DNA of 64,000 nucleotides. Source: Bifidobacterium subtile (lineage in GTDB: Bacteria > Actinomycetota > Actinomycetes > Actinomycetales > Bifidobacteriaceae). The notes below the pieces were generated by a model. The model did no database searches and was not told the origin of the DNA. It saw nothing but the letters and a program-made list of their open reading frames with translations. The DNA is taken from assembly GCF_000741775.1 (NCBI RefSeq), contig NZ_JGZR01000016.1:248193-312192 (forward strand). The letters are read 5' to 3'. Numbering within the stretch: position 1 is the first letter of the stretch; the number at the start of each line of letters is the position of its first letter. This document shows positions 9,794 to 20,088 of this stretch, one piece after another. Made by a program: the position numbers and the translations under genes.

Positions 9794-10027
9794 TCAGCGA
9801 GCCGGCAGCGGCGGCGCATTATGGCCCTTGCCCCAGCGCTTGGCATCGGGGACGTCCATCTGATCGCACAGCACATTCCAGACAGTGCGCGGTTCGACGC
9901 CCGCTTCAAGAGCCTGCACGACGCTCATGTTCTCAAGCACGGTGAGCTGCTGGTCGCGGGCAAGGCTGCGGCCATAGCTGCGGCCGAATATCTCCTCAAG
10001 CAGCTCCCAGAATTCCCGTTCGCGCAC
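9794..10027 (-). CDS. DUF3046 domain protein
   Basis: A 77-residue protein starting VREREFWELLEEIFG and continuing YGRSLARDQQLTVLENMSVVQALEAGVEPRTVWNVLCDQMDVPDAKRWGKG matches the short actinobacterial DUF3046 family, which is commonly found beside recA. Its function is unknown. I prefer the GTG at 10027 because the family begins here and GAGG precedes it closely; an upstream start at 10141 would add 38 residues in the same frame. It is transcribed toward recA, separated from clgR by a terminator. Confidence 0.75.
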   Translation of the reverse strand: MREREFWELLEEIFGRSYGRSLARDQQLTVLENMSVVQALEAGVEPRTVWNVLCDQMDVPDAKRWGKGHNAPPLPAR

Positions 10028-10165
10028 AACACCTCGGTCCCGCCATTGAATATGAATCTCACATCCGCCATCCACGAATTCTACGCCTACGCGATCCCCC
10101 GATGCCGCATACCGATACTGGATGGATCCGTGCGTTTGCAACGCAGCGCCTCACGCACACGCAAA

Positions 10166-10189
10166 ACCCGCCACCCAAGGATGGCGGGT
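10166..10189 (-). terminator. Terminator of the pgsA-cinA-clgR operon
   Basis: ACCCGCCA at 10166-10173 pairs with TGGCGGGT at 10182-10189 over an 8-base loop. On the minus strand the stem is followed by TTTGCG. It lies about 38 bp past the clgR stop. Confidence 0.65.
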
Positions 10190-10226
10190 CTGAAGTAGCA
10201 TATGCCACCGCAATGCGGCATGCCGC

Positions 10227-10742
10227 TCACATCTCGACGGAATCGAGATAGTCGGCAACCATGCGCAGCATCTGAGCCGTGCTCAATCCCAGCGATTCAG
10301 CGATCGAGCCGAGCAATTCAGAACTGGCTTCCTTCTGCCCGCGCTCAACCTCGGAAAGATAGCCAAGCGAAACGCCGGCCTTTTCGCTCACCTCGCGCAG
10401 GGTCTTATGGTCTTGCGTGCGCAGATCGCGCAGCACATGCCCTATCGCCTCGCGCAACGACATATCCTTGCTTTCGCTGGCAGCCTCGCGCTTGCGCGCC
10501 GCAGCACGCGGCTTGGTCTGCTGCTCGGCGTCCTCGGCCTGCCACATGCGGCTGAGCGCAGCCTGCCGCTCATCCTTGGCCTTCTTCGCCGCTCTCGCGC
10601 GAATCACCTGCTGCTGGGCGAACATCACGGCCCTGCGCTGGGCGGGAGTCAAGTCGCGCATGCGCGCATTGCCTGCCTGAACCGGCCGTGTCGACAGAGC
10701 GGTTACATCCGTCTGTTCTTTGGTGCGTGTCATCGTGTCCAT
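10227..10742 (-). CDS. clgR: ClgR-type XRE-family transcriptional regulator
   Basis: The last 75 of 171 residues form an XRE helix-turn-helix: [60 protein letters not shown]. The [22 protein letters not shown] core is the hallmark of ClgR, an actinobacterial activator of clp protease and stress genes. The N-terminal 95 residues are basic, Ala/Gln-rich and probably disordered; they make it longer than the roughly 100-110 residue homologues elsewhere. It is the last gene of the run pgsA-cinA-clgR, 64 bp after cinA, the usual actinobacterial order. Confidence 0.88.
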   Translation of the reverse strand: MDTMTRTKEQTDVTALSTRPVQAGNARMRDLTPAQRRAVMFAQQQVIRARAAKKAKDERQAALSRMWQAEDAEQQTKPRAAARKREAASESKDMSLREAIGHVLRDLRTQDHKTLREVSEKAGVSLGYLSEVERGQKEASSELLGSIAESLGLSTAQMLRMVADYLDSVEM

Positions 10743-10806
10743 CTGCGCTGTTCCTTTCGGCTCGTGTTCGTAGGCTTACACTATGAACAACACGAGAGGA
10801 ACGAGA

Positions 10807-11403
10807 TTATTCCTGTGAATTCACTGTGAGTTCGCTTAGGCCTTCCAAAACACGCAGCACGCTCTGCCGACGCACCTCCTCGCGCGAACCGCGACAGTGC
10901 AGCTCTCGCACAACGATCTGCGGCTGTCCAGAAGCAGAGAATGCAGCCGGAAGCGCCAAACCGATATAGACCAGTCCCGCAGGCTTGTCGCCATCGGGGC
11001 CAGGCCCTGCGACTCCGGTGGTGGATAGCCCGATTACGGCGTCATACCCCGGCTGCCGGTAGAGATCCGCCGTGGCCTGCGCCATCTGACGGGCCACCTC
11101 GGGATGCACCGCACCCTCGAGTCGCAGCAGCTCAGCATCGACCCCTAGCATCGAAGCCTTCGCAGCGATGTCATAGGTGACCGCCGAACCGAGGAACACT
11201 GCGGAAGCGCCCGGCACCCGCACGAAGGCATCGGCCAGCAGACCTCCGGTCAGCGATTCGGCGGCGGCTATCTTCGCGCCGAGCAGCTTGCAGCGTGCGA
11301 GAATCACGGCGGCAAGCGCATCGCAACGCCCCTGCATATTCATGTTCTCGTCGCAAGACCCAACGGCATGCGACGCGGCAGCCATGCCCAATGTATCCGT
11401 CAT
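10807..11403 (-). CDS. cinA: CinA-family protein (nicotinamide-nucleotide amidase domain)
   Basis: The 198-residue product is a stand-alone C-terminal CinA domain with AAAESLTGGLLADAFVRVPGASAVFLGSAVTYD, AKASMLGV and IGLSTTGVAGPGPDGDKPAGLVYIGL. The family hydrolyses nicotinamide mononucleotide to nicotinate mononucleotide in pyridine nucleotide recycling, and is often linked to recA and competence. I chose the ATG at 11403, 10 bp after the pgsA stop; the frame stays open to 11583 but that part overlaps pgsA and is not conserved. No strong Shine-Dalgarno is visible, which fits coupling to pgsA. Confidence 0.85.
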   Translation of the reverse strand: MTDTLGMAAASHAVGSCDENMNMQGRCDALAAVILARCKLLGAKIAAAESLTGGLLADAFVRVPGASAVFLGSAVTYDIAAKASMLGVDAELLRLEGAVHPEVARQMAQATADLYRQPGYDAVIGLSTTGVAGPGPDGDKPAGLVYIGLALPAAFSASGQPQIVVRELHCRGSREEVRRQSVLRVLEGLSELTVNSQE

Positions 11404-11413
11404 GATGCGCCCA

Positions 11414-12082
11414 TCATGCTGATTGATCGCCACCTGTCGGCGGCGCAGCACGTCGCCCGCCGAAGGTATTGACCAGATATTCTCCTCCGGAGTACAGGCA
11501 CAGCGCAAGCGCGATGTAGATGATAGCCTGCGTGACCCCGTTGTAGACGCTGACCCATGTCGGCGTTTCGCCAGCCGGGGCAAGCGACCACAGCGGGGTC
11601 AGGAGCATGCCCAGCCCGACGCATTCGGTCAAAGTCTTGTATTTGCCTGCCTGCGAGGCAGCGATGACCTTGCCGCCGCTATCGATGACGAAGAAGCGCA
11701 TCACCGTGATGCCCAGCTCACGGATCAGGAACAGAATCGTGACCCACCAAAACACCTCGCCGAATGCCGACGCCACGATTAGCGTGGCCAGAATCAGCAG
11801 CTTATCGGCGATGGGGTCCATAAGCTTGCCCAGCTCGGTGACCTGATCGTACTTGCGCGCCATCCAGCCATCCAGCTTGTCGGTGGATGCGGCGACGACA
11901 AAGAGAATGGCCGCGGCCCAACGCAGCGGCAGATTCTGCGCCCCCCAAGGTCCCGCGGCGATGTCGGCCCAAAGAAAAACCAACACCAGCACGATGCGGG
12001 AATAGGTCACCAGATTCGGCGGGCTATTCCATCCGTCCCATAGCGATGTCTTGTGTTCATCCCGTGTTTGCATACTATTCAC
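11414..12082 (-). CDS. pgsA: CDP-diacylglycerol-glycerol-3-phosphate 3-phosphatidyltransferase
   Basis: A CDP-alcohol phosphotransferase of 222 residues. The signature DG-x2-AR-x8-G-x3-D-x3-D is complete (D71, G72, A75, R76, G85, D89, D93). Four to five hydrophobic helices place it in the membrane, where it makes phosphatidylglycerol phosphate, the committed step toward phosphatidylglycerol and cardiolipin. It is the first gene of the pgsA-cinA-clgR run and follows ftsK by 99 bp in the same direction. The ATG at 12082 follows a rather weak ribosome binding site; M4 is an alternative start. Confidence 0.93.
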   Translation of the reverse strand: MNSMQTRDEHKTSLWDGWNSPPNLVTYSRIVLVLVFLWADIAAGPWGAQNLPLRWAAAILFVVAASTDKLDGWMARKYDQVTELGKLMDPIADKLLILATLIVASAFGEVFWWVTILFLIRELGITVMRFFVIDSGGKVIAASQAGKYKTLTECVGLGMLLTPLWSLAPAGETPTWVSVYNGVTQAIIYIALALCLYSGGEYLVNTFGGRRAAPPTGGDQSA

Positions 12083-12181
12083 CCTACCGCGACAGCGATA
12101 CCTAGCGTGTTCATACTCGCCAAGCGCAAGTCAAAATCGATGAAACCAGCCATGGCGACCGTGCATTCAGCTCGATGCGGC

Positions 12182-15055
12182 CTATTCAGCAGGCACATTG
12201 CCCACGCCGTTGGTCTCGCCCGGGCCGCCTGCCGACGTCTGCAACGCATCGCTTTCTCCGCGAATGAAGGCGAGCACCTGCTGCAGGTCCTGCGGTTGCA
12301 CGAGCACCTGCCGAGCCTTCGAGCCTTCGGAAGGCCCGACGACGCCACGCGATTCGAGCAGATCCATCAGTCGCCCAGCTTTTGCGAAACCGACGCGCAG
12401 CTTACGCTGCAGCATCGAGGTGGAGCCGAACTGCGTGGTGACGACCAGCTCGGCCGCCTGCAGCAGCACATCCATATCGTTGCCGATATCCTCGTCAGGC
12501 TCGACGGCGTGCTGCTCGGCTTCCTTGGCCATCTGCTCGATGTCGTCGCGGTAATGCGGCTTGCGCTGCGTGCGCACGTATTCGACCGCCTTGCGGATCT
12601 CGGATTCGCTCACCCACGAGCCTTGCACGCGCAACGCCTTGGCCGACCCCATAGGCAGGAACAACGCGTCACCTTGGCCGATCAGAGACTCTGCGCCCAC
12701 CGAGTCGAGGATGACGCGCGAGTCGGTCGCTGAGGACGTAGCGAACGCGAGCCTGGACGGAATATTCGCCTTGATCAGCCCGGTGACGACGTCGACCGAA
12801 GGCCGCTGCGTTGCCAGCACCAGATGCACGCCGGCGGCGCGGGCCAGCTGCGTGATGCGCTGAATCGAGCTTTCCACGTCGTTCTTGGCCACCATCATGA
12901 GGTCGGCCATCTCATCGACCACGACGAGCAGATACGGATATGGAGCCACCTTGCGATTCGAACCGGCCGGAGCGTGGACCTTGCCGGCGCGCACCGCCTC
13001 GTTGAAGTCCTTGACGTGGCGGAAGCCGAAGAACTGCAGGTCGTCATAGCGCGCGTCCATCTCTTTGACGACCCATTCGAGGGCTTGCGCGGCCTTCTTG
13101 GGATCGGTGATGATGGGCGTGAGCAGATGTGGGATGCCCGCATAGGCCGAAAGCTCCACGCGCTTGGGGTCCACCATGATCAGGCGGACCTGCTCGGGCG
13201 TGGCCCGCATGATGACCGAGGTGAGCATGGAGTTGATGAAGCTCGATTTGCCCGAACCGGTCGCGCCGGCGACGAGCAGATGAGGCATCTTGGTCAGATC
13301 GGCGGTGACGAAATGCCCCTCGACGTCCTTGCCCACGCCGGCGAGCATCGGATTGGGGTCGTTCACCGCCTCGTCGGAGCGCAGCACATCGCCCAGATGC
13401 ACAATTTCGCGGTCGATGTTCGGAATCTCGATGCCGATGGCCGATTTGCCGGGGATCGGCGACAGGATGCGCACATCGGAACTGGCCACCGCATAGGCGA
13501 TATTGCGCTGCAGATTGGTGACCTTCTCGACCTTGACGCCCGGGCCGAGCTCCACCTCGTACTGAGTGACGGAGGGGCCGCGCAGGAATCCCACGACTTT
13601 GGCATCCACCTTGAACTGTTGGAAGGTGGAGGTCAGGGCGCGGATGACGTTGTCGTTGGCCGGCGTGCGCACGGCATGCGGCTGCCCTTTGCCCAGCAGG
13701 TTCAAATCAGGCAGTTGGTAGGGAGCCAGAGCGTCATCGGCGATATCTGCGCTGCCGGTTCCGTCGTCGTCGGCTATCTCGCCTGTTGCGGCGTTCACCA
13801 GCATGGCATCCCCGCCATCGGCGACGGGTTCGGGCACGCCGATCGCAGCCCAAGGGTCGGCAGCGGAGTCAAGCGCCGCAGTGCGCTCGGCTGAATCGTA
13901 ATTCGCGGATGCGGCTCCTCCCGTGGAACTCATGGGGTTCAAGGCGACCGTCGGTTGCGGATTCTCGGCATCGTCGTAGGCGGCGGGGGCGTACGACGGG
14001 TTCGTGACATGCGGCAAACCGACGTTATCCGGCAAATCGATACCCGCCATCGCATCGACACCATGCGCAGGACCGAAAGTCGCCTCAACCGCTGGGAACT
14101 GTGCGCTCTCGCCGTGGCTGCGCGCGGCCTTGTCGAATGCGGTGTCATTTTCGTAGCGGTCCAGAGCCCCACCGTCCGCATCCGCATCCTTGCGGGAGAA
14201 ACGCGACAGCAGCTTGGACCACAGCCCGCTCTTTGCCCCGCCGCCATCCAGCGGCTGCCCCATCTCGTCCGCATCATCATGCGATGGCACGCCCTGCGCA
14301 AACGACAGCGTGCCCTCGCCGACGCGCACCTCGTTGGGGAACTGCTCGGTATCATCGGCACCGTCAGCTGCCGCGCGGGGGTGGCCGAACACAGAGCGGA
14401 CACGCTCAGGAACCTCGCTGACATGCATGCGGGTGATCAGCAGCAATGCGAACAATGCGGTCACGACGAAAATAAGCACCGCAAAGCTCTTGGACAGCCC
14501 CCATGAAAGCGGGGAGCCGAGCGCGAAGCCGAACAGGCCGCCAGATCGTTGAACTTCGGACATGTTGAATCCGCTAGTGTCCGAGGCCATGAGCGCGTCG
14601 ATGATTGAGCACACGGACCACAGCAGCAACGTCCATCCGGTCACCACCTTGGCATTGTCCGAATCAGCGCCGCTGTTGCGCATGAGGCGTATCGAAAGAT
14701 ACGTCAGCAGCACGGGCAGCACCACGCTCATAACGCCGAAAACGCCCGAAGCGAAGGCGTGCAGCGCCCTCCCCAGCACCCCGTCGACGCGGAACCACTC
14801 CGAGGCGACGAACGCTATCGCCAGCACGAGAAGAATGAAGCACCATCCGTCATTGCGATTCTCCGGATCATAGTCGCCGACGCCGCCGATAGTGCGCACG
14901 ACCTTGCCAAGCCCGCGGGGTATGGCAAGCAGCGCCTTATGCCAGAACGGTTCGGGGTCGAGTCCGGCGGGTCCTTTGGCATCCGCCGAAGCCCCCTTCG
15001 CTTTGGATCGCGGGGACTTGGCTGTGCTGTTTGATGAAGATGCGGTTCGTGCCAT
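12182..15055 (-). CDS. ftsK: DNA translocase FtsK
   Basis: FtsK pumps chromosome dimers and terminus DNA through the septum. The protein (957 residues) has four or five N-terminal membrane helices within residues 70-210, a long variable Ala/Asp/Gly linker, an alpha/beta motor with Walker A GATGSGKS at 597-604, [11 protein letters not shown], Walker [14 protein letters not shown], and the [12 protein letters not shown] segment, and a C-terminal winged-helix gamma domain ([38 protein letters not shown]) that reads KOPS sites. I chose the ATG at 15055 (MARTASSS); an ATG 11 codons upstream at 15088 is possible. It is divergent from the Fic-fold gene, 73 bp apart. Confidence 0.96.
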   Translation of the reverse strand: MARTASSSNSTAKSPRSKAKGASADAKGPAGLDPEPFWHKALLAIPRGLGKVVRTIGGVGDYDPENRNDGWCFILLVLAIAFVASEWFRVDGVLGRALHAFASGVFGVMSVVLPVLLTYLSIRLMRNSGADSDNAKVVTGWTLLLWSVCSIIDALMASDTSGFNMSEVQRSGGLFGFALGSPLSWGLSKSFAVLIFVVTALFALLLITRMHVSEVPERVRSVFGHPRAAADGADDTEQFPNEVRVGEGTLSFAQGVPSHDDADEMGQPLDGGGAKSGLWSKLLSRFSRKDADADGGALDRYENDTAFDKAARSHGESAQFPAVEATFGPAHGVDAMAGIDLPDNVGLPHVTNPSYAPAAYDDAENPQPTVALNPMSSTGGAASANYDSAERTAALDSAADPWAAIGVPEPVADGGDAMLVNAATGEIADDDGTGSADIADDALAPYQLPDLNLLGKGQPHAVRTPANDNVIRALTSTFQQFKVDAKVVGFLRGPSVTQYEVELGPGVKVEKVTNLQRNIAYAVASSDVRILSPIPGKSAIGIEIPNIDREIVHLGDVLRSDEAVNDPNPMLAGVGKDVEGHFVTADLTKMPHLLVAGATGSGKSSFINSMLTSVIMRATPEQVRLIMVDPKRVELSAYAGIPHLLTPIITDPKKAAQALEWVVKEMDARYDDLQFFGFRHVKDFNEAVRAGKVHAPAGSNRKVAPYPYLLVVVDEMADLMMVAKNDVESSIQRITQLARAAGVHLVLATQRPSVDVVTGLIKANIPSRLAFATSSATDSRVILDSVGAESLIGQGDALFLPMGSAKALRVQGSWVSESEIRKAVEYVRTQRKPHYRDDIEQMAKEAEQHAVEPDEDIGNDMDVLLQAAELVVTTQFGSTSMLQRKLRVGFAKAGRLMDLLESRGVVGPSEGSKARQVLVQPQDLQQVLAFIRGESDALQTSAGGPGETNGVGNVPAE

Positions 15056-15128
15056 AACGCCATCGATTCTACCGGCTCCCGTTCCCATCGACTTTCCATC
15101 GGATTTTCATCGACTATGATGGGCAACT

Positions 15129-15893
15129 ATGACTCCTGCAGAACGTGCCGTCGCAGTCGCATTTGCCCACAAGAACTGCGAATTGGAAGCAATGACGCTC
15201 AACGACGCCACGAACCGGGCGGCAGGTGACTATGCCGCGGGAGGCTCGGACGTGCGCCAGCTGATTGAAGTCGCCGACCGCGATCCGCATGACGCGGCAA
15301 GCGGCGTGTTCGCCAGAACCGTGCTGCTCGCCGAGCGCGGCTGGGCTCCCACGGGCGATCTTTCGGAGCTGCAGGCCATTCACCGCGCGCTGTTCGACGG
15401 CGTCTACGGTGACGCGGGCCTGCTGCGCACCAAAGATGTCAAGGATCACAGCACACAGCGCGACGCAGCGAGCGATTCGGGCGATGAATCCGGACGTGAC
15501 GAGGACCCAGAGGCGTTCTTCCCCGCAGGTCTTATCGACACCGGAGCGATGAACATCTCCACTGAGCTGAGCGAAAAGCGCAACCTGCGCAATCTCGATC
15601 GCGACGATTTCACGCGCGGGTTGGCGAAGATATACGACGAACTGGGCTATCTGCATCCCTTCAAAGGCGGCAACGCGATGGTGCTGCGCATCTTCGCCTC
15701 GCGGCTGGCGCATGATGCCGGCTGGGACTTGGACTGGGGTCTGGTGAGCCGACAGGACTACAAGCAGGCGAAGCGCCTGGCCTACACTGGCGACATCAGT
15801 GGCTTCGAGAAGCTGTTCGCCGCGATCCAGCGCCCGGCCAATCCCACGCGCGTCTTCCTCATTGCCGGCTGGGACCAGGGCCCGGCGCACTGA
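15129..15893 (+). CDS. Fic/DOC-fold protein with a degenerate Fic motif
   Basis: The 254-residue product resembles Fic domain proteins: [20 protein letters not shown], then [43 protein letters not shown]. Fic enzymes usually transfer AMP to proteins through a loop HPF-x-(D/E)-GNGR-x2-R. Here the loop (H176 to R187) reads [12 protein letters not shown]. The catalytic His, Pro, Phe, Asn and last Arg are kept, but the acidic Mg ligand is Gly, the second Gly is Ala and the first Arg is Met. An acidic insert (residues 112-130) precedes it. AMPylation by the normal route looks unlikely; an altered chemistry or a lost activity is inference. The gene ends inside the convergent miaA 3' end (35 bp overlap). 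Confidence 0.75.
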   Translation: MTPAERAVAVAFAHKNCELEAMTLNDATNRAAGDYAAGGSDVRQLIEVADRDPHDAASGVFARTVLLAERGWAPTGDLSELQAIHRALFDGVYGDAGLLRTKDVKDHSTQRDAASDSGDESGRDEDPEAFFPAGLIDTGAMNISTELSEKRNLRNLDRDDFTRGLAKIYDELGYLHPFKGGNAMVLRIFASRLAHDAGWDLDWGLVSRQDYKQAKRLAYTGDISGFEKLFAAIQRPANPTRVFLIAGWDQGPAH

Positions 15894-17013
15894 GGCGCTG
15901 CACCTCCCCCACATCGCCAAGATGATGGTGGACGTAATCGTTCGCATTCGCATCATGTTCATCGAAAACGCCCGAATCCGCTTGGTCGATGACCTCAAGG
16001 GCGCGGTCCAGCAAATGCGGATCCAAGGCATTGAGCCAGTGAATGCGCGGGTCGCGCCCGAACCAGCCCATCTGCTTGCGCGCCAGCCGCTTCGTGCGCT
16101 GGGCGATTTGCGCGAAGGCCTCATCCTCACTGAGGGTGCCGTCAAGCGATTCGAGAATCTGCTGATAGCCTAGCGCCCGCGCAGCGGTGAATCCCAATCG
16201 GGACTTCAGCCGACGCACTTCGTCGACGAATCCCGCTTGTCGCATCGCCTCAGTACGCATGTCAATGCGTCGGTCGAGTTCCTCGCGCGGCAGATCCAGC
16301 CCGATCTGCACGGCAGGCATGACGTAGCGGTACTGCGGCAGACTGGCCGAATACGGCTTCCCCGTGATCGCAATGACCTCCAACGCGCGAATCGTGCGGC
16401 GAGGATTATGCGGATCCATGCGCGCCGCGGCCTGCGGGTCCTTGGCCTGCAGCTCGGCGTACAGCGCTCCCGGCCCTTCGAGGCGCGCGCGTTCCTCTAG
16501 CTGCGAGCGCACAGCCGGGTCGGTCGCCGGAAAGGAGATGTCGTCAATCGCGGCGCGCGCGTACAGCCCCGACCCTCCGACGAGAATCGGGCGGATGCCG
16601 CGCTGCTGCAACTGCGCGATGCAATCCGTGGCGAGCTGCTGGAATCGCGCCACACTCATGGCATCGTCGGGGTCGATGACGTCGATGAGATGATGCGGCA
16701 CCGCCTGACGTTCCTGCAGCGTGGCCTTGGCGGTCCCGACATCCATGCCGCGATACATCTGGTACGCGTCGGCGTTGATGATTTCCGCCGCATCTCCCCG
16801 ATCGCGCAATGCCTTGGCGAGCGCGATGGCAAGCCCCGTTTTGCCCGAGGCCGTAGGACCGATGACGGAGACGACCCTGTGCGCGGTGCCGTACGTCGCA
16901 CCTGGCTCGGAACTGCTGCCATCGACGACGTCGTGCGCCGGCGCGTCGTAGTTCCCGGATGTCGAAGTCGCATCTGCGCCCGGCTGCGCACCGGATTCCC
17001 ATATTGCATGCAT
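15859..17013 (-). CDS. miaA: tRNA dimethylallyltransferase
   Basis: MiaA adds a dimethylallyl group to A37 of tRNAs reading UNN codons. The P-loop GPTASGKT lies at residues 52-59 and is followed by the family's [54 protein letters not shown] and the [15 protein letters not shown] region. I chose the ATG at 17013 (MHAIWESG); the frame is open to 17073. The first 40 residues before the P-loop are unconserved and rich in Gly/Ser/Asp. It overlaps the convergent Fic-fold gene by 35 bp and is divergent from the alarmone synthetase gene. Confidence 0.95.
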   Translation of the reverse strand: MHAIWESGAQPGADATSTSGNYDAPAHDVVDGSSSEPGATYGTAHRVVSVIGPTASGKTGLAIALAKALRDRGDAAEIINADAYQMYRGMDVGTAKATLQERQAVPHHLIDVIDPDDAMSVARFQQLATDCIAQLQQRGIRPILVGGSGLYARAAIDDISFPATDPAVRSQLEERARLEGPGALYAELQAKDPQAAARMDPHNPRRTIRALEVIAITGKPYSASLPQYRYVMPAVQIGLDLPREELDRRIDMRTEAMRQAGFVDEVRRLKSRLGFTAARALGYQQILESLDGTLSEDEAFAQIAQRTKRLARKQMGWFGRDPRIHWLNALDPHLLDRALEVIDQADSGVFDEHDANANDYVHHHLGDVGEVQRLSAPGPGPSRQ

Positions 17014-17148
17014 ACGCGCGATTGTAGCGACGTGTCGCCACCGGACTGACCGGAGCGCTGCGATTGTGAGCATCTGCGCGTGACGAAAAGGACATCCCCA
17101 CGGCCCATCCAGTCAACCGTCAGCGCCATGCGGCTATGATGGGAAACC

Positions 17149-17892
17149 GTGATATTAGACCGCCATGACCGCATCAACACCGCCGAAATGCAGGCGAGGC
17201 TCGAAGCGGCAAACGCCAACAGGACGTCGTTCAACGGGGACGAGATCAGCGAATTCGTGGATCTCATGCAGGTGTACGAGGGAGCGATGTACGAGATCAG
17301 CACGAAGCTGGACGTGCTCGACAGCGAGTTTCAGGTACGCTTCGAGCACAATCCCATTCATCATCTGGAGCGGCGTCTCAAATCCGTCGATTCGATTCTG
17401 GAAAAACTCGGGCGCAAGGAACTGCCGCCGACCACCCAGTCCATCAAGGACAATCTCTTCGATGTGGCCGGCATCCGGGTCATCTGCAACTATCGCGACG
17501 ACGTGTACTCGGTGTCGAACTATCTTTCGGCGCAGTCCGACATCCAGGTGCTGCGCGTCAAGGACTACATCAAGAATCCGAAGCAGAACGGCTATCGCAG
17601 TCTGCACGTGATTTACGCAGTGCCGGTATTCCTCTCCTCCGGTGCGCACTATACGCCGGTCGAAGTGCAGTTCCGCACCATCGCGATGGACTACTGGGCC
17701 AGTTTGGAACATGCGCTGCGCTACAAGACCGATCTGCCCGACGCTAGGCTGAACGAGCATTCGCAGACGCTACTCGACTGCGCGCGCAGCCTGCAGAACG
17801 TCGAAGCGCAGATGCAGAACATTCATCGCGACATCAACGGCGCGCCCCAAGGCGATGAGGCGCCACGCCGCAGACTGCAGGACAAAGGGTAG
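17149..17892 (+). CDS. Small alarmone synthetase (RelA/SpoT nucleotidyltransferase domain)
   Basis: A 247-residue single-domain (p)ppGpp synthetase of the RelQ/YjbM type. Family features are KDNLFDVAGIRVICNYRDDVYSVSNYL (the D-x-AGIR-x core with the Mg-binding Asp), DYIKNPKQNGYRSLHVIYAVPV (the G-loop-like GYRSLH) and VEVQFRTIAMDYWASLEHALRYK. It has no hydrolase, TGS or ACT domain, so it should only make alarmone. The start is a GTG at 17149 preceded by GATGGGA. A strong hairpin follows the stop. The 3' end is basic and lacks conservation. Confidence 0.88.
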   Translation: MILDRHDRINTAEMQARLEAANANRTSFNGDEISEFVDLMQVYEGAMYEISTKLDVLDSEFQVRFEHNPIHHLERRLKSVDSILEKLGRKELPPTTQSIKDNLFDVAGIRVICNYRDDVYSVSNYLSAQSDIQVLRVKDYIKNPKQNGYRSLHVIYAVPVFLSSGAHYTPVEVQFRTIAMDYWASLEHALRYKTDLPDARLNEHSQTLLDCARSLQNVEAQMQNIHRDINGAPQGDEAPRRRLQDKG

Positions 17893-17996
17893 GCGGGATG
17901 CGAGGCAGATGACGAACGTCGTGCGGCTGGCCGTCGGTGCAGTGGCGCGACATCTGTCATGCGAACGCCACCGCAATAATAGAGATAATAGAGATT

Positions 17997-18030
17997 GGCT
18001 CTGCAGCGATATTTCAGCCGCTGCAGAGCC
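17997..18030. terminator. Bidirectional terminator between alarmone synthetase and aldo/keto reductase
   Basis: GGCTCTGCAG at 17997-18006 pairs perfectly with CTGCAGAGCC at 18021-18030. The 14-base loop and flanking ATTTG allow use from both convergent genes. Confidence 0.65.
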
Positions 18031-18068
18031 ATTTGCGATCAGGGCTACGACGCCTGATCCACAACCCG

Positions 18069-18902
18069 TCAGAAGTTGAAGTTGTCGGGGTCGGCGCCGG
18101 TGCGCACGCCGGTGTTCAATGCGTCGATAGCCTCCATATCATCTCCGGAAAGCTTGAAATCGAAGACGTCGAAATTCTGGCGGATGCGCTCGGCATGCGT
18201 CGATTTCGGGATGACGATCAGCCCGCGCTGCAGGTGCCAGCGAATCACCACTTGCGCCGGGGACTTGCCGTAGCGCTGCGCGATTGCGGCGAGCGCAGGA
18301 TTGGAGAGCAGCGTGCCGCCGGTGCCGCCCAGCGGGCTGTAGGCCTCCACATTGATGCCCTTGGCGTGCGTGAAGTCGATGACATCTTGGTTGGCGAACT
18401 GCGGCGAGGACTCGATCTGATTGACCGCCGGCTTGGCATCGCTGATCGACAGCAGCGACTCAAGATGATGCGGCTGGAAGTTGCTCACGCCGATCGCCCG
18501 CACGCGCCGCTCGGCGTATAGCTCGGCCATGGTCTCCCACGCCTTCTCCCAGCCGTCGACCGGCCAGTGGATCAGATACAGGTCGATGTACTCCGTGCCG
18601 AGCTTCTCCATGCTCCGGTAGAACGCTTCTTTGGCGATGCCTGCTCGGGCATCGTCGTTCCACAGTTTCGTGGTGATGAACACATCACGACGCTTGAGGC
18701 CCGACTGCCGCAGTCCCTCGCCCACCGATTCCTCGTTGCCATAGGCCGCAGCCGTGTCGATGTGCCGATATCCGGCTTGCAAAGCCTCGCGCACCGCGTC
18801 GGCGGTCTCCTTTCCGCTTTTCGTCTGGAACACGCCCAGCCCTAGCTGCGGGATGGTCACGCCATTATTCAGAGTGATATTTGCGTTATCCACGTCGTTC
18901 AT
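18069..18902 (-). CDS. Aldo/keto reductase (2,5-diketo-D-gluconate reductase-like)
   Basis: A 277-residue NADPH-dependent oxidoreductase of the AKR5 type. It contains GYRHIDTAAAYGNEESVGEGL (catalytic Asp and Tyr), ITTKLWNDD (Lys), YLIHWPVDGW (His), IGVSNFQPHHL and the nucleotide-binding VIPKSTHAERIRQNFDVFDF. The four catalytic residues are intact. The ATG at 18902 follows AAGGAGGAACG, a strong site. The natural substrate cannot be told from sequence; small ketones and aldehydes are typical. It is convergent with the alarmone synthetase gene. Confidence 0.9.
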   Translation of the reverse strand: MNDVDNANITLNNGVTIPQLGLGVFQTKSGKETADAVREALQAGYRHIDTAAAYGNEESVGEGLRQSGLKRRDVFITTKLWNDDARAGIAKEAFYRSMEKLGTEYIDLYLIHWPVDGWEKAWETMAELYAERRVRAIGVSNFQPHHLESLLSISDAKPAVNQIESSPQFANQDVIDFTHAKGINVEAYSPLGGTGGTLLSNPALAAIAQRYGKSPAQVVIRWHLQRGLIVIPKSTHAERIRQNFDVFDFKLSGDDMEAIDALNTGVRTGADPDNFNF

Positions 18903-19129
18903 CGTTCCTCCTTATGTTATTTTGCCTTGCCGTCTTTTCGCCGTTCGAACGACCGGCATCCGTCGTATGCCACGCGTGTCTTAAGCGTCTCGTGCCGCAT
19001 AGCCGCGCCGATCCGTTCGCCCACGGTTTCCATCGTAACGAGCCGGCGGCTGAACCGCTGCGCTCCTAGCTAACACTCAGCACAACCGCTTACTCTAGGA
19101 TGGAAAGGTACGCGAACTAAGGAGCAGCC

Positions 19130-19987
19130 ATGACGTTCGGCAGACAACCGCAGGACAATCGCAGCCAATTCAATCAGCAATACGGCCAATCGCAGCCGCA
19201 AAACGGGCAGCCCGGATATCAGATGCCCATCGGGCAGAACCCTGAGGGGTCCCCGTATGCATACTCCGCCGCGCAGGCCGGACAGGGCCCGGTTGACGCG
19301 CAGCTTGCATATTCCTATGAACGCACGAGGCGCGTGTCAATCGCGAATGCCTACGGGCAGATGACTCTCGCCCTGCTGGTCACCGCCGCCGTGGCGATCT
19401 TCACGCAGATGACCGGTGCGCTCAACGCCTTCCTCGTTGCAACCGGTGCTTTCGGTTGGATCGGGCTTGCCATCGTGCAAGTCGTGATGGCCGTGGCGCT
19501 CGGCGCACGCATCATGAAGATGAAAACCGGCACCGCTTATGTGATGTTCTATCTGTATGCGGCGTTGATGGGTTTCACGCTCAGCTCGATCTTCATGGTC
19601 TACGACCTCGGCTCCATCGGCATAGCGCTGGTCATCAGCGCGGGCTTCTTCGTGGCGCTGACGATGCTCGCGCTGACCACGAAGGTCGACATGCTCAAGG
19701 CCGGCCCGATTCTCATGGTCGCGCTGATCGTCCTTATCGTGAGCCAAGTGATCCTCATGTTCTTCGCCCCTTCGGACTCCACCATCATGGTGATTTCCGC
19801 CGTCGGCGTGCTGATCTTCGCCGGCATGACGGCCTATGACGCGCAGCGCACCCGCGCGCTCTTCGCCCAGTACGCGACGAATCCCGACATGATCAAGCGC
19901 CTTTCGATCATCTGCGCGCTGAGCCTTTACCTCGACTTCGTCAATATGTTCCTCTATCTGCTGCGGCTCTTTGGGGGTAGGAACTAG
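19130..19987 (+). CDS. Bax inhibitor-1/YccA family membrane protein
   Basis: A 285-residue protein with a soluble Gln/Gly/Asn-rich N-terminal segment of about 70 residues, followed by seven hydrophobic helices. The family pattern is visible in YGQMTLALLVTAAVAIF, MGFTLSSIFMVYDLGSIGIAL, LTTKVDML and the end MTAYDAQRTRAL...SLYLDFVNMFLYLLRLFGGRN, where the AYD and D(F)VN acidic residues belong to the proton-sensing diad of this family. Members act as pH-sensitive calcium leak channels; the role in bifidobacteria is unknown. AAGGAG lies five bases before the ATG. Confidence 0.88.
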   Translation: MTFGRQPQDNRSQFNQQYGQSQPQNGQPGYQMPIGQNPEGSPYAYSAAQAGQGPVDAQLAYSYERTRRVSIANAYGQMTLALLVTAAVAIFTQMTGALNAFLVATGAFGWIGLAIVQVVMAVALGARIMKMKTGTAYVMFYLYAALMGFTLSSIFMVYDLGSIGIALVISAGFFVALTMLALTTKVDMLKAGPILMVALIVLIVSQVILMFFAPSDSTIMVISAVGVLIFAGMTAYDAQRTRALFAQYATNPDMIKRLSIICALSLYLDFVNMFLYLLRLFGGRN

Positions 19988-20007
19988 GGGCATTCCTCAG
20001 GGTTAAG

Positions 20008-20083
20008 ATACACAAGTCGGCCTATAGCGTTTTCGAGTGGCTTTATTCCGCCACTGAAAAACGCTATAGGCCGACTTGTGTAT
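20008..20083. terminator. Very long hairpin between the convergent BI-1 and acnA genes
   Basis: ATACACAAGTCGGCCTATAG at 20008-20027 and onward to 20040 is mirrored by 20051-20083. The stem is 26 bp perfect, then continues for about 8 bp with one slip, around a short loop. It reads CGTTTT on one side and AAAAACG on the other, so each strand ends its stem in a T-rich tract. It sits 20 bp after the BI-1 stop and 5 bp from the acnA stop. Confidence 0.7.
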
Positions 20084-20088
20084 GACCA

